Assembly (NCBI RefSeq): GCF_002894645.1
Contig: NZ_NCQY01000030.1
Location: 1-64,000, forward strand
DNA length: 64,000 nt
Reading direction: 5' to 3'
Source of the DNA: Salinibacter altiplanensis
Lineage (GTDB): Bacteria > Bacteroidota > Rhodothermia > Rhodothermales > Salinibacteraceae
Below, one piece after another: positions 1-9,460 of this stretch. Position 1 is the first letter of the stretch. The number at the start of each line of letters is the position of its first letter. The notes under the pieces were generated by a model that saw nothing but the letters and a program-made list of their open reading frames with translations, was not told the DNA's origin and made no database searches. The position numbers and the translations under genes are program-made.

Positions 1-1
1 C

Positions 2-982
2 CAACGTCAGTTAGTCGACCCACCAGTCCAACTTTTCGGGCGCACCTCACCCGGAAAGTATCGAATTGAACGGGTTGAATTTGAACTTGCGAATCACAAA
101 GCGAATGGAGAAGATTGGGATCCGCTTCCTCCATCTCCCGACCCCATGGTTCAACTGTACCGAAATGGAGAGTTTGTAGCGACAGTGGGTGGGCGGGACA
201 ACCGTACCAGCGTCACGTTCGAGTCGGGGCGATCCATTGTGATCAACCCAAATACGGAGCTGTCCTTCCGGGTCGTTGATGAGGATGTGAGTCAGCACGA
301 CTTTGCAGGGACGGCATCCACTCGATACGAACAGCTCACACAGAAGAAACCGGGAGAGCGAATTCCGTTGTCTACGGATGATCAGGTACAGTTGGCGTGG
401 GTAACGCTCACTCCGATCAAGCAATTTGGCCCCGACCCTTCTTCGAATGAAGAGCAGACGCCGGCAGAGATTACCGAATTGTATGAGAGTCCGAATGGGG
501 TTTTCCAGATTGGTCAGCCCGAAGGATGGAGGAAACGTTACCGGGCCGACTGGACGGAGGAGGGACGGTATCACGTCCAGTTTATGATGAACCCAGAATC
601 TGCTGAGAAGGCAGAGCTTGATGGATACCTCTCCGAGGGCGTGCGACTCAATCTGTGGATGATGCCTGAAGGGCGGCGCACGAATGTCCAAGTACAGAAG
701 TGGGCTCCCGTCTCAATCCGGGGGTTACTCGATGCGAACAAAGGGTTTACCATGGTGGACTCCTCAACCGTCGAGGTTGGGGAGGGACAGGGCATCGTCT
801 ACACGATGACCGGGAATAGTCCTGTGGTTTCAGAACCGGAGAAGACGCAGATCCTCTATCTGGCAACGCCTCGGTATACGGGCAGGATCAGTTTTGTGAG
901 TCCGGAACGGACGTGGGAGGTGAAGAAGCCCCTGTTCGAGGAATTACTGGGGAGCTTCCAGATTGATAGCTTACCTCAATAA
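2..982 (+). CDS. Unknown protein, 5' end outside the window
   Basis: The reading frame is open from base 2, so the first in-frame ATG at 146 is probably internal and the true start lies upstream of the window. The part before that ATG reads as the same domain as what follows: a stretch ending in a WDP...PDP pattern continues into 'MVQLYRNGEF', as in small beta-sandwich (C2-like) modules. The second half (from about 485) carries Trp-rich strands and could be a separate beta domain. I see no membrane segment or catalytic motif in the visible part. It ends 105 bases before the ATG of the giant NTPase and shares its AT-richer composition, so both may belong to the same acquired segment. Function unknown. 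Confidence 0.7.
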   Translation, partial: QRQLVDPPVQLFGRTSPGKYRIERVEFELANHKANGEDWDPLPPSPDPMVQLYRNGEFVATVGGRDNRTSVTFESGRSIVINPNTELSFRVVDEDVSQHDFAGTASTRYEQLTQKKPGERIPLSTDDQVQLAWVTLTPIKQFGPDPSSNEEQTPAEITELYESPNGVFQIGQPEGWRKRYRADWTEEGRYHVQFMMNPESAEKAELDGYLSEGVRLNLWMMPEGRRTNVQVQKWAPVSIRGLLDANKGFTMVDSSTVEVGEGQGIVYTMTGNSPVVSEPEKTQILYLATPRYTGRISFVSPERTWEVKKPLFEELLGSFQIDSLPQ

Positions 983-1087
983 TAAGTACTACAAGTAGTC
1001 TCGTTTTAATTGTAAAAAGTTTAACATATAAGCGAGCATTTTGTGACATTAAAAGCACATATCAATAGTTTAACAAAACATTTTCAT

Positions 1088-4000
1088 ATGGTGAGTAAAA
1101 ATGCAACTCCTAAACAATCGGGAGGGGGCGGATACATCTTTGAGAATGAGGTTGTTGCGTACTTTCTCATTCATCTATTAGCGGGTCGCTCTCCGGTAGA
1201 GCACCTTCCTGGTCTTATTGAGCGAGTTGAAGCTCAGAAACCAGCCGAAATATGGCACCTTGACGATCTACTTTTGAAGCTGAAGTCTCGGGGTAGGGCT
1301 TACCATGTAGCCTTCTCGATCAAAAGTAATCAGCAATTTAACAGTCAGGGGTTTCCTTCCGACTTTATTCAGAAAGCCTGGAAGCAATTTCTTAGGCACA
1401 GTTCCTCGGCGTTTAATCCGCATGACGATTTCCTTGGTCTTATTACATCCCCCCTCGATGCAGACTACAGGGAGGACGTATACGATCTGCTCCGGCGATC
1501 TCGCGAGCAATCTCCCCAGCAACTGGCTATGGAGCTTGATCTTGAGGGACGTGCGAATGATCGACTGCGTACACTATTCGAAAGTGCTTCTTGTCCACCC
1601 GATTTGGCAGACGAGTACGACATTACTGAAAGCGACATCGGGCGTCTTCTTGCTCGAATCGTTTGGATGCCATTCGACTTCGAGGCAGAACCTTCTAACC
1701 GTCGCAAAGAAGGAAAGCAACTGAGCCAAGACGCTATCGAAAGTGGATCACCTGAGGACGGTACGGACCTTTGGAGCGCACTCTGCAGCATTGGGAATGA
1801 TCTTCGTGCGGCCGCTGGTGTAATTGACCGTGAGGAACTTGTCGGGAGAGTACGGCCCTCGTTCCACTTAACAGATTTCCCTGACCATCAAGCTGACTGG
1901 AAGAAACTGGATCGCTTTACAGCCGAAGCGCTCGACCAAATCCCACATACGATTGGTTCGGAGGCGATTGGGGAGGTAAAGCTTCCACGTAAAGAAGAAC
2001 GAGACGCCATAGCAGAAGGCTTTGAAGAGACATCAATACTTGGACTTGTAGGTGCCTCAGGAACAGGAAAGACCGTAATCGCCCGAGCGGAAGCCGAGGC
2101 CACCCTGGAAGACGGGCGGGTACTCTGGTTCAATTCTGAGCACCTCCAAACTGCTGGCATTATTGAATGGGAGTCAAGACTTGACTTGTCACACTCCCTC
2201 GGAGAATTGATTCGAGCAAATCCTAACCGTAATGGTCTGCTAGTTCTGGACGGACTTGACCAGTTGTATGGTGACGGTGGATTTGCGCGGGCCGCGCAAC
2301 TGATCTCCATGACTGCCCCCTCTGATCCAAGCTCCCCATGGAGGGTTTTAATTACTTGCCAGCCCGAGGACTGGAAGCGAGTCTTAGAAAGACTACTGGA
2401 GTTCGAAGTACCAGTCCGATCTGTGGAACGCGTGCCGATTCAAAAACCCAGCCTAGAAGAACTCGATTCTGTTTGGGAGACATTCCCATCACTTCGTCCC
2501 CTGCGATCCCGACGCCATCTTACTCCAGTATTGCTTCGACCGAAAATTCTCGATTGGCTCACCCGTCGTTCACAGATCGAGGTTGATTTATCGCAGGTTG
2601 GAGAGTCTGATCTCGTGCATTGGTTCTGGAAGAAGGAAATTACGAATCCGGAAGGGGGATACGTTCGATCTGCTACGGCCATTCAGTTGGCCATCCTGCA
2701 GGCTGACAGACTCAAATCATCAATTGCAGAAGCGACTCTCTCAGAAGAGTTATCAGGCACCCACCTGTCCGCTCTCGAAGATTTGGAATCCGACAGCATC
2801 GTTGTAAGAAGAGGTAAAAATATTGCGTTCGAACATGACCTCTACGGGGATTGGGCACGATTTAAAGCTCTGTCCAGCAGAGTTGAGGGAGGAAATCTGG
2901 CTTCCTTCCTCGATGGGCGTATAGGACCAATGTGGTATCGGCCGCTCCGGCTCCTGGGACTCTCTCTTCTCGAACAGAACGATGATACTGGACGCTGGAA
3001 GGCTGTTTTCGATAGTGTAGGCGAAGAAATACAAGACGGAGGAAGTGCAATCGCCCAGGATTTACTCCTGGAGTCAGTGGCGTTCGTAACGAAGCCCGAT
3101 AGCTCACTTGATGAGCTCTGGACACTTTTGACTGAGAATGACGGAGAGCTATTGGATCGTCTTATAAAACAGCTGCTGTTCTCAGCTACTATCCCTGATC
3201 CAAGATTGATATCCGCCGTTGTTGAGTCGGAAGAAGACCTAGAGATCTTTGCTGCTGTAACCAACCGGATACCATACGCGCCCTATTGGATTCGCATACT
3301 CGCACTGTTACATGAACACCGTTTTGAGATTCCAGACGGGGCTCAAGGTTCTGTTGCTCAAGCAATTGGGAAGTGGTTGCAGTACACTCCTGAAGACTTT
3401 CCGCTTCGTGACGAAGCCGCTGAGATTGCAGTCATCCTGGGAGAGAAACTACTCCAGGATAAAGAGAAAAAGAAAATCCTATACCAAAGCAGCGAGATGG
3501 GGAAATCAATTTATCGAGCTGTTCTGGCGTCGGGTAAAGAGCAACCCGATAAGGTCTGTCAAATTCTCCTTGAAGCAGCAGGTCGACGAGCACAGAGATT
3601 TCGTCCTGATCCCCCTTCAGAGGAAGAACTTGAACAACGACGTGAACAGGTATCCAGCTTCCCGGCCACACTCGTTGGGGCTCGCGGACCTCGTCTTCCA
3701 CCTTGGCCGGACGGTCCCGCATTCCGACCAGATGGAGCCCTGCAGGATGTGGTTTTAGAGACAGACGCCCTTCACTCATTCATCCAGACTCATCCAAAGT
3801 ACGCCCAAGAGCTTCTACTCGCTCTCTTGATTAAAGAGCCAGAGAAGCAATCTCCGCTATCAGGTAGCACCTCCCCTGTAACAGCTCACAAACTGAAAAA
3901 TCCCAATAACTGGCACCCAGCCTTCTATCACCATGGTCCCTTTCGATCGTTTCTATACTTATCTGAGAGAAGTGCTGTAGATACAATTCTGCGTCTCGTT

Positions 4001-6385
4001 GGTCACGCTACGGAAAGGCACGTTGAGTGGCGCACTCGGGACATGGCAGAGCAGTTTGGAGAATCTCAGAAAGAAATTTCTACGCCACGGCTTCCGATTT
4101 TAACGGAAGGAGAAGTGCAAGAGTGTCTGGGAAGCACACAGATCGCAAGATGGAATCGTGGAATGGGAATGGGTAGCACTGTCGTCCAGTGTGCTTTGAT
4201 GGCACTAGAAAAGTACCTTTACGAGCGGATCGAGGCCGGTGAAGATCCCACTCCTCTCATCGAGAAAATTCTGAGCGAGTCAAGATCAGTTCCAGTTCTG
4301 GGCTTACTTATCTCGATTGGTCGAAAAAAGCCGGAGTTATTTCGTAACTTGCTACTTCCTCTTCTGACTAATCCAAGCTTGCTTGTAAACTACAGCACTC
4401 CCACTCAATCAGCCTGGCAGATTTCGCGATTGAGTCTTTCCGAACACCTACAGCAGGAATTCGAAGAGTGGCATCAGCACGAGCATCGGAACTTCAGTCT
4501 TCTTGCTATCGCCCGATACTTGTTTATTTCAGATACGGATGTTCGGACGATGCTCGAAGAGGTGCGTGAGAGATGGGAGAACAGTGATGAGGACTGGAGT
4601 GCTTCTGAAGGCCTAGCGGCTCAGTTTGATTGGGACAACTATAGTCGAGTGACTGACGACGAAGGGAACGAAGGATACATGTACGAACCGCCTCAACATC
4701 TGGAGGAACGAGCTAAGGAATCAAGAGAAGAGAGTGAGGTCGAAGCTCGGGCAATTTCGATTCCAATGGAATGTAGGTCCTTGCTTGATGGAGAGGAGGC
4801 CACTGATGGCGAGACATTAGATGACCTCTGGACGCGACTCCAAGAATTAGAGGAGAAGCAACTCCCGAACGAACACGACCCCATAATCAGTCTCGAAGAT
4901 AGTCAATGTGGCGTTGCTGCTGTCATGATATGCAGGGGGGAAGAGTGGCTTGAGGATTATCCAGAACGAGAGGAGTGGGCAAAAAGCACTATCCTCTCCA
5001 CTGGCGAGAGTGTCGAGTTAGAGGACCGTCTATATGGAGGGCCCACTGAAATGGAGTACCAATCTTTCATAGCGGGGACTCTACCAGTGCTTTGGAGTAG
5101 AAATCCGTCTGATTCAAGGGTGCGGAATGTCGTTGCCCGTTTCTTAGTTCAGGGTCATTCGCAGATAGTCAAGAAAATGGTCACTTCAGCCAAGTCCCTT
5201 CGGGGGCAACTTGGAGAAGATTTTGTTCGGCTCATTCGGGTAATCCAGAGACGTGCTCGATGGATAGAAAAGATGCGCCAGGTCGAAAGGAAGGCTCGTG
5301 GTTCCTCCATTACCGGCCAGATCGACGAGGAAACTCAAGCGGAGGTGAAAATGCGTCGGGAGGAGCTGTCGGCAGAGATGGAGACTCTCAAACAAGAGTT
5401 CATTGATCAAGAGTTGGAGCCAGATCTCCCTCGCATTCGAGATTTGCTTCTGCCTGTCGAGTCGCGGGAGCAGAAATCTAGTCACTCTGGAAGAGACTAT
5501 CCGGTCCTCAACCTTGACGATGGCCTACTTACCGCAGCCTATTCTGGTTTACCAATCGACCCACGCAATATAGCTCCAGACGAACGAGACTGGACTGAGG
5601 ATTGGCTTTACGCAATACAAGACACCGTACGTCCCCTTACACTTCCAGAAGACGAGTCACCTAAGGATATCGGAGATGCCACCCCTGCATGGGATCGACT
5701 CGTGATGGAAAGTGCTGCTCTCCTAGTTCTAAAGGCTGATTCCTCATCACAAGCAAAAGAGTTTTGGGAACCAATTCTGAATCTTGGTCCAACTGCCTCA
5801 AACCGAGTTTCGTGGTTTCTAAGGGATTGGACTAATTACGGCTTAGCCCAGACAGATCAGACGGACGTCGTTGAGACGTGGCGTGACATGATCTTGTACG
5901 CCCTTGACCATCCTCGCTGGTCTTTCAAAATGGACCGCGTAAGATTCAGCCGAGGAGAGGTTTGGCGTGCACTATTCGGTTTTCAACATCTAAGTGCAGA
6001 TGTCTGGTCTTCCGATCTCCGCTCATTTGTACGAACTCTGAAACCATTCCTTCAATCTTGGTCTGAGTCGCACCTCCGTCTCCCACGCAATGCCCGAAAG
6101 CTTGCGGCTTTTCTTAAAATGCCTGCTGCGAAACCGATCATATTGAACGGTATCATTTGGATTGCGGATGTAGACGAAAGCGAAGACGAATGGTTTTGGG
6201 AAGACGATACCGACGATCGCATCGCCAGTCTTCTCGTCCATGCTTGGCAAGAAGCTGAGGATCGCCTTCGCTCGCAAGAGGAGGCCTTTTCGGCCTTTAA
6301 TGATCTTCTGGGCAAACTAACAGCGCGACAACTGCCAGTTGCATTAGAACTCGCGGAACGGGTAGGAGGACATTCAGAATCATGA
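1088..6385 (+). CDS. Giant STAND-type NTPase with N-terminal nuclease-like domain; candidate anti-phage protein
   Basis: About 1765 residues from the ATG at 1088; a GTG at 1043 would add 15 residues and neither start has a Shine-Dalgarno sequence. The N-terminus begins 'SGGGGYIFENEVVAYFL', followed by Asp59-Asp60 and 'FSIKSN' with Lys79. This spacing resembles PD-(D/E)XK-type effector domains (Cap4/DUF4297-like) fused to sensor ATPases, although the acidic residue before Lys is replaced by Ser. A P-loop 'GASGTGKT' lies at 322-329 and a Walker B 'LLVLDGLDQ' at 384-392. A later 'FEHDLYGDWARF' matches the HD-containing motif common after STAND ATPase modules. The remaining 1100 residues look mainly helical and repeat-like, as in sensor regions. 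Base composition differs from the downstream core. Nuclease-effector and sensor roles are inferred from architecture. Confidence 0.82.
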   Translation: MVSKNATPKQSGGGGYIFENEVVAYFLIHLLAGRSPVEHLPGLIERVEAQKPAEIWHLDDLLLKLKSRGRAYHVAFSIKSNQQFNSQGFPSDFIQKAWKQFLRHSSSAFNPHDDFLGLITSPLDADYREDVYDLLRRSREQSPQQLAMELDLEGRANDRLRTLFESASCPPDLADEYDITESDIGRLLARIVWMPFDFEAEPSNRRKEGKQLSQDAIESGSPEDGTDLWSALCSIGNDLRAAAGVIDREELVGRVRPSFHLTDFPDHQADWKKLDRFTAEALDQIPHTIGSEAIGEVKLPRKEERDAIAEGFEETSILGLVGASGTGKTVIARAEAEATLEDGRVLWFNSEHLQTAGIIEWESRLDLSHSLGELIRANPNRNGLLVLDGLDQLYGDGGFARAAQLISMTAPSDPSSPWRVLITCQPEDWKRVLERLLEFEVPVRSVERVPIQKPSLEELDSVWETFPSLRPLRSRRHLTPVLLRPKILDWLTRRSQIEVDLSQVGESDLVHWFWKKEITNPEGGYVRSATAIQLAILQADRLKSSIAEATLSEELSGTHLSALEDLESDSIVVRRGKNIAFEHDLYGDWARFKALSSRVEGGNLASFLDGRIGPMWYRPLRLLGLSLLEQNDDTGRWKAVFDSVGEEIQDGGSAIAQDLLLESVAFVTKPDSSLDELWTLLTENDGELLDRLIKQLLFSATIPDPRLISAVVESEEDLEIFAAVTNRIPYAPYWIRILALLHEHRFEIPDGAQGSVAQAIGKWLQYTPEDFPLRDEAAEIAVILGEKLLQDKEKKKILYQSSEMGKSIYRAVLASGKEQPDKVCQILLEAAGRRAQRFRPDPPSEEELEQRREQVSSFPATLVGARGPRLPPWPDGPAFRPDGALQDVVLETDALHSFIQTHPKYAQELLLALLIKEPEKQSPLSGSTSPVTAHKLKNPNNWHPAFYHHGPFRSFLYLSERSAVDTILRLVGHATERHVEWRTRDMAEQFGESQKEISTPRLPILTEGEVQECLGSTQIARWNRGMGMGSTVVQCALMALEKYLYERIEAGEDPTPLIEKILSESRSVPVLGLLISIGRKKPELFRNLLLPLLTNPSLLVNYSTPTQSAWQISRLSLSEHLQQEFEEWHQHEHRNFSLLAIARYLFISDTDVRTMLEEVRERWENSDEDWSASEGLAAQFDWDNYSRVTDDEGNEGYMYEPPQHLEERAKESREESEVEARAISIPMECRSLLDGEEATDGETLDDLWTRLQELEEKQLPNEHDPIISLEDSQCGVAAVMICRGEEWLEDYPEREEWAKSTILSTGESVELEDRLYGGPTEMEYQSFIAGTLPVLWSRNPSDSRVRNVVARFLVQGHSQIVKKMVTSAKSLRGQLGEDFVRLIRVIQRRARWIEKMRQVERKARGSSITGQIDEETQAEVKMRREELSAEMETLKQEFIDQELEPDLPRIRDLLLPVESREQKSSHSGRDYPVLNLDDGLLTAAYSGLPIDPRNIAPDERDWTEDWLYAIQDTVRPLTLPEDESPKDIGDATPAWDRLVMESAALLVLKADSSSQAKEFWEPILNLGPTASNRVSWFLRDWTNYGLAQTDQTDVVETWRDMILYALDHPRWSFKMDRVRFSRGEVWRALFGFQHLSADVWSSDLRSFVRTLKPFLQSWSESHLRLPRNARKLAAFLKMPAAKPIILNGIIWIADVDESEDEWFWEDDTDDRIASLLVHAWQEAEDRLRSQEEAFSAFNDLLGKLTARQLPVALELAERVGGHSES

Positions 6386-6422
6386 GGTGCTCAACCTTCT
6401 GATCAGTAGCATCAGCTATCGG

Positions 6423-6938
6423 TTACAGCTCTCTGGAAAGCCTTGTGGGTTTTTCGGAGACGCTAGACAGAGAGTCCGCGAGTAGCTGAACCTCTTTTTG
6501 AAGAGGAGGGTCGTTAGGGATAGAATCTCCGGAGTTTGAGGACGATATATTTGAGGAATAATTTTCCTCCTGGGATTGAGGGTTTTGGTGCCACTCGCAG
6601 GTATAGGTGTCTATTGACCGGGATTTGCGCACTTCTTTCCGCGCGGTGAACTCCTTCGGCTCTCCGCAAACTTCGCATTCATGAACTGTCGAAAGCGCAA
6701 CGCAGGAAGCCCGCACGACTGAAAGAATCTGTTTCCACGTGAGTCGATAGTCGGACGCGATGTCGAAGACCGATTCTAGAAAGTGGCCTTGGTCGTCGAC
6801 AGCGTAGTATCGCTTGCAGAGTTTGCGTAGGTTAACGTTTTCGGTCAGAAATATGAGATTGATCATAACACTCGGTGCGTGCGGGTTGGTGGGAGTAGAC
6901 CACCAAGATACGCAATAAGCGGCAAAAGTATAACTCAT
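6423..6938 (-). CDS. Unknown small protein with a CxxC...CxxxH putative zinc site
   Basis: The frame encodes 171 residues; an internal Met at residue 25 ('MINLIFLTENVNLRKL') is an alternative start. Around residues 88-117 a 'CEVCGE' pair is followed by 'YTCEWHQ', which would give four zinc ligands. The C-terminal third is Ser/Asn/Glu-rich and probably disordered. It lies convergent to the giant NTPase and divergent from the XRE regulator, with 41 bases between the two start codons, an arrangement typical of a regulator and its target. I recognise no family. Composition matches the AT-richer island. Moderate confidence that it is a real gene. Confidence 0.55.
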   Translation of the reverse strand: MSYTFAAYCVSWWSTPTNPHAPSVMINLIFLTENVNLRKLCKRYYAVDDQGHFLESVFDIASDYRLTWKQILSVVRASCVALSTVHECEVCGEPKEFTARKEVRKSRSIDTYTCEWHQNPQSQEENYSSNISSSNSGDSIPNDPPLQKEVQLLADSLSSVSEKPTRLSREL

Positions 6939-6979
6939 AGTTCGTAGACCCTGACCGGAGGTGTAGGAGATATTGGGGC

Positions 6980-7240
6980 ATGCCCATGTCCCAAAAACAC
7001 ATTGATGGTTCGGGGCAGCCGATAGAGGCCTTTGGAACGGTCCTCCGTCGGCACCGACGTGCCCGTGACCTTTCTCAGCAGAAGCTGGGGGAACGATGCG
7101 GGTTGACGCAGGAATATATCAGCGGCATCGAGTGTGGGAAGCGTAATCCCACACTCCAAACCATCTGGCGTCTCGCAGAAGGAATGGAGGAGTCCCCAGG
7201 AGTCCTTTTGCTTGAGGCCGAGAAAGAATTGAACGCTTAG
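6980..7240 (+). CDS. XRE-family helix-turn-helix transcriptional regulator
   Basis: An 86-residue protein that is essentially one Cro/CI-type DNA-binding domain. 'FGTVLRRHRRARDLSQQKL' is helix 1 to helix 2, and 'CGLTQEYISGIECGKRNPT' is the recognition helix with the usual I-E-x-G-x-R-x-P signature. 'LQTIWRLAEGMEESPGVLL' closes the domain. There is no extra sensor or peptidase domain, so it probably acts as a small repressor. It sits at the end of the AT-richer segment, head-to-head with the Cys-rich small protein and behind the STAND NTPase. Regulation of these neighbours is plausible but inferred. Confidence 0.9.
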   Translation: MPMSQKHIDGSGQPIEAFGTVLRRHRRARDLSQQKLGERCGLTQEYISGIECGKRNPTLQTIWRLAEGMEESPGVLLLEAEKELNA

Positions 7241-7744
7241 TGAGCCCCGAAGACCGATTCCTGCAGATCTGGTGAAAAGCCCCCCTCCCCAAGGCCTCAG
7301 TTGTAGACTTTATTGTCTGGCGGATCTGGCGTCCGAACCGGATGCCGTATTCTCAGTTGTGAACTTTGAGAGGTAGGCACCCCTCTGGATCGGCTGGAAT
7401 CGTTGGTGTGAGTTGTAAGCTTTGTTGTCCGCCCACACCTCGTGTTTCCACCCAACAAAGCCGGCCCGCAGACACAGAGTTTGCACCCGCGATCTCGGAT
7501 TGGCAATACGGCATCGCGGAAAAGAGACCACAAAAACACTCTCCGGACACAGCCACCGGAGTAGATGTGCACCGGCGATCGGGGTGAGAACAGGCAGAAT
7601 GAACCACTGCTGCGGTGTACACCGGGGCATTCTTGATGCCTCCGTCGATGAGGACGATGCGCCGCTGGGGACTGCGTCGGACGAACTCGACGCCTGTGCC
7701 TCCGTACGGGTCACCGGAATAGCCCAGTCAAATTTCTCTCCTCC
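7241..7744. other. Intergenic region between the XRE regulator and prfA
   Basis: About 500 bases without a convincing gene; the open frames on either strand lack recognisable motifs. The first part holds the 56-bp-spaced repeats listed separately. The prfA start at 7745 has no clear Shine-Dalgarno sequence. This is the transition from the AT-richer island to the GC-rich core. Confidence 0.5.
7298..7433. repeat. Three copies of a ~20-nt motif at exact 56-bp intervals
   Basis: Copies start at 7298 (CAGTTGTAGACTTTATTGTC), 7354 (CAGTTGTGAACTTTGAGAGG) and 7410 (GAGTTGTAAGCTTTGTTGTC). The first ~15 bases are conserved as AGTTGTnnnCTTT. Copies 1 and 3 also share TTGTC. The intervening ~34-36 bases are unrelated. 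No fourth copy is visible one period up- or downstream. It could be an operator array or a decayed CRISPR-like repeat; there are no cas genes in the window. Confidence 0.55.
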
Positions 7745-8818
7745 ATGATCGAACGCGAGAAGCTCGACAAGGTCAAGCATCGTTTTAAAGAGGTCGAGAG
7801 CCTCATGGCAGACCCGGAGGTGGCGAACGATCCGGACCGGATGCGCGAGCTGGGGCAGGAGCACAGTCGGCTCGAAGAGGTCGTGGAGGCGATCGACCGG
7901 TACGAGCGGCTTCTGGACGAGCGGGGCGAGCTCGAAGAAATGATCCGGGACGAGAGCGGAGACATGGAAGCCCTGGCCAAAGAGGAGCTCGAACAACTCG
8001 AAGAGAAGCTGCCAGCGGTGGAGGAGGACCTGAAGCAAAAGCTCATTCCGAAGGACCCGGAGGAAGAAAAGAATGCCATTGTGGAGATCCGCGCCGGGGC
8101 TGGGGGGGACGAGGCGTCCCTCTTCGCCGGGGACCTGTTCCGGCTCTACACGCAGTATGCGAAGCAGCAGGGCTGGGCCTACGAGCTCATCGACGCGTCG
8201 CCGGGCACCCAAGGGGGATTTCGGGAGGTCATTTTTGCCGTCAAGGGCGAGGACGTGTACGGAACGCTCAAATATGAGGCGGGGGTGCACCGGGTGCAGC
8301 GTGTGCCCGAGACCGAGTCGAGTGGCCGCATTCACACGTCCGCGGCTACGGTGGCGGTATTGCCGGAGGCCGAAGAGGTGGACGTGGACATCAACCCGAG
8401 CAACCTTACCATCGAGACGTTCAAGGCCACCGGGCCCGGCGGGCAGTCCGTGAACACGACCGACTCGGCGGTGCGCATCAAACATGCACCGTCGGGCGTG
8501 GAGGTATCGTGTCAGGACGAAAAGAGCCAGCACAAGAACCGCGCAAAGGCCATGCGGGTCCTGCGCTCCCGGGTCTACGAAAAGAAGCGGGAGGAACAGC
8601 GGGCCGAGCGGGAAGAGGCGCGCCGGTCCATGGTGGGCAGTGGGGATCGGTCGGCCAAGATCCGGACCTACAACTTTCCCCAGGACCGCGTGACCGATCA
8701 TCGACTGGAGGGGGACCAGAAGAACCACTCCCTTCAGCCCATCATCGAAGGAGGAATCGACCCCATCATTGGTGCCCTTCGCGCCGAAGAACACGCAGAG
8801 AAGCTGGCAAACCTGTAG
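7745..8818 (+). CDS. prfA: Peptide chain release factor 1
   Basis: RF1 reads UAA and UAG stop codons in the ribosomal A site and triggers peptide release. The 357-residue length is normal. The catalytic GGQ is at 232-234 in '[15 protein letters not shown]'. The stop-codon-reading tripeptide is at 188-190 in '[18 protein letters not shown]' and reads P-E-T; the PxT pattern marks RF1 rather than RF2 (SPF). The N-terminal third is acidic coiled coil. It stands alone, with no prmC or hemA neighbour, about 200 bases before the ribosomal protein genes. The ATG at 7745 begins the conserved first helix. Confidence 0.97.
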   Translation: MIEREKLDKVKHRFKEVESLMADPEVANDPDRMRELGQEHSRLEEVVEAIDRYERLLDERGELEEMIRDESGDMEALAKEELEQLEEKLPAVEEDLKQKLIPKDPEEEKNAIVEIRAGAGGDEASLFAGDLFRLYTQYAKQQGWAYELIDASPGTQGGFREVIFAVKGEDVYGTLKYEAGVHRVQRVPETESSGRIHTSAATVAVLPEAEEVDVDINPSNLTIETFKATGPGGQSVNTTDSAVRIKHAPSGVEVSCQDEKSQHKNRAKAMRVLRSRVYEKKREEQRAEREEARRSMVGSGDRSAKIRTYNFPQDRVTDHRLEGDQKNHSLQPIIEGGIDPIIGALRAEEHAEKLANL

Positions 8819-9025
8819 GCAGCCGCCGCGTCGAGGCCGCGTGCACGCCTCGTCGAGGCCCGTGCGGAATCCTCACCCTGTTTTCAAGGCGTCTGTGCGA
8901 CCTCCTCGGGATGCGGTCGTACATACATACTGCGATTTTCCCTGCTCCTCTGCACACCGAAGCTCATGGGGTGTTCTACGAGGGGCATGTTTTAACTCCA
9001 TCCCAAAGGGACCCAAGCACACGAC

Positions 9026-9406
9026 ATGGCACAAAAGTATCAGTACGAGCTTACGTACGTCATCAGTGGGGTCGTCAAGCAAAACCAGGTGGACGACATT
9101 GTCCGCAAGGTGAACCACCTCATCGAGAGCAACGACGGAGACGTACTCGAGGTCGATGAGTGGGGCAACCAACGCCTCGCCTATGAGATCGACCGCAAGC
9201 GTAGCGGCTACTACGTGAACATGTATTTCCAGGCTCCGGGCGAGCTCATTTCGCGCCTCGAACGGGAGCTGGACATCAACGACGACGTGCTACGCTACCT
9301 CACCCTGCGCATGGACGCGAAGATGCAGCGTCACTACGAGCAGCGCAAGAAGCGCCGCGCGCAGGAGGCCGCCGAAGAAGAAGCGGCAGACGAGTCCGAC
9401 GAGTAA
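9026..9406 (+). CDS. rpsF: 30S ribosomal protein S6
   Basis: S6 binds 16S rRNA with S18 in the platform of the small subunit. The 126-residue protein shows the family's ferredoxin-like fold: 'YELTYVISGVVKQNQVDDIV' starts strand 1 and helix 1, and 'WGNQRLAYEIDRKRSGYYV' is the conserved central segment. The tail after about residue 105 is a basic patch followed by Glu/Asp-rich residues, as expected for a halophile. It is the first gene of rpsF-rpsR-rplI; ssb is not between rpsF and rpsR here. There is no Shine-Dalgarno sequence before the ATG. Confidence 0.97.
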   Translation: MAQKYQYELTYVISGVVKQNQVDDIVRKVNHLIESNDGDVLEVDEWGNQRLAYEIDRKRSGYYVNMYFQAPGELISRLERELDINDDVLRYLTLRMDAKMQRHYEQRKKRRAQEAAEEEAADESDE

Positions 9407-9460
9407 CGTCTTCTCCCCCTTGCCTTCCCGAGTTTCTCGAATTTGAGCTTTCGATGACCC

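Noticed and set aside
1043-1087. GTG start for the giant NTPase at 1043
   Set aside because: Possible, but the following 15 residues look unrelated to the glycine-rich N-terminal signature that begins just after the ATG at 1088; kept only as an alternative.
7298-7433. Reading the 56-bp repeats as a CRISPR array
   Set aside because: Only three weak copies, conservation limited to about 15 bases, no terminal inverted ends, and no cas genes in the window.
8819-9025. S6:S18-binding leader RNA before rpsF
   Set aside because: The gap is the right place, but I could not draw the conserved bulged stem by eye; a covariance scan would be needed.
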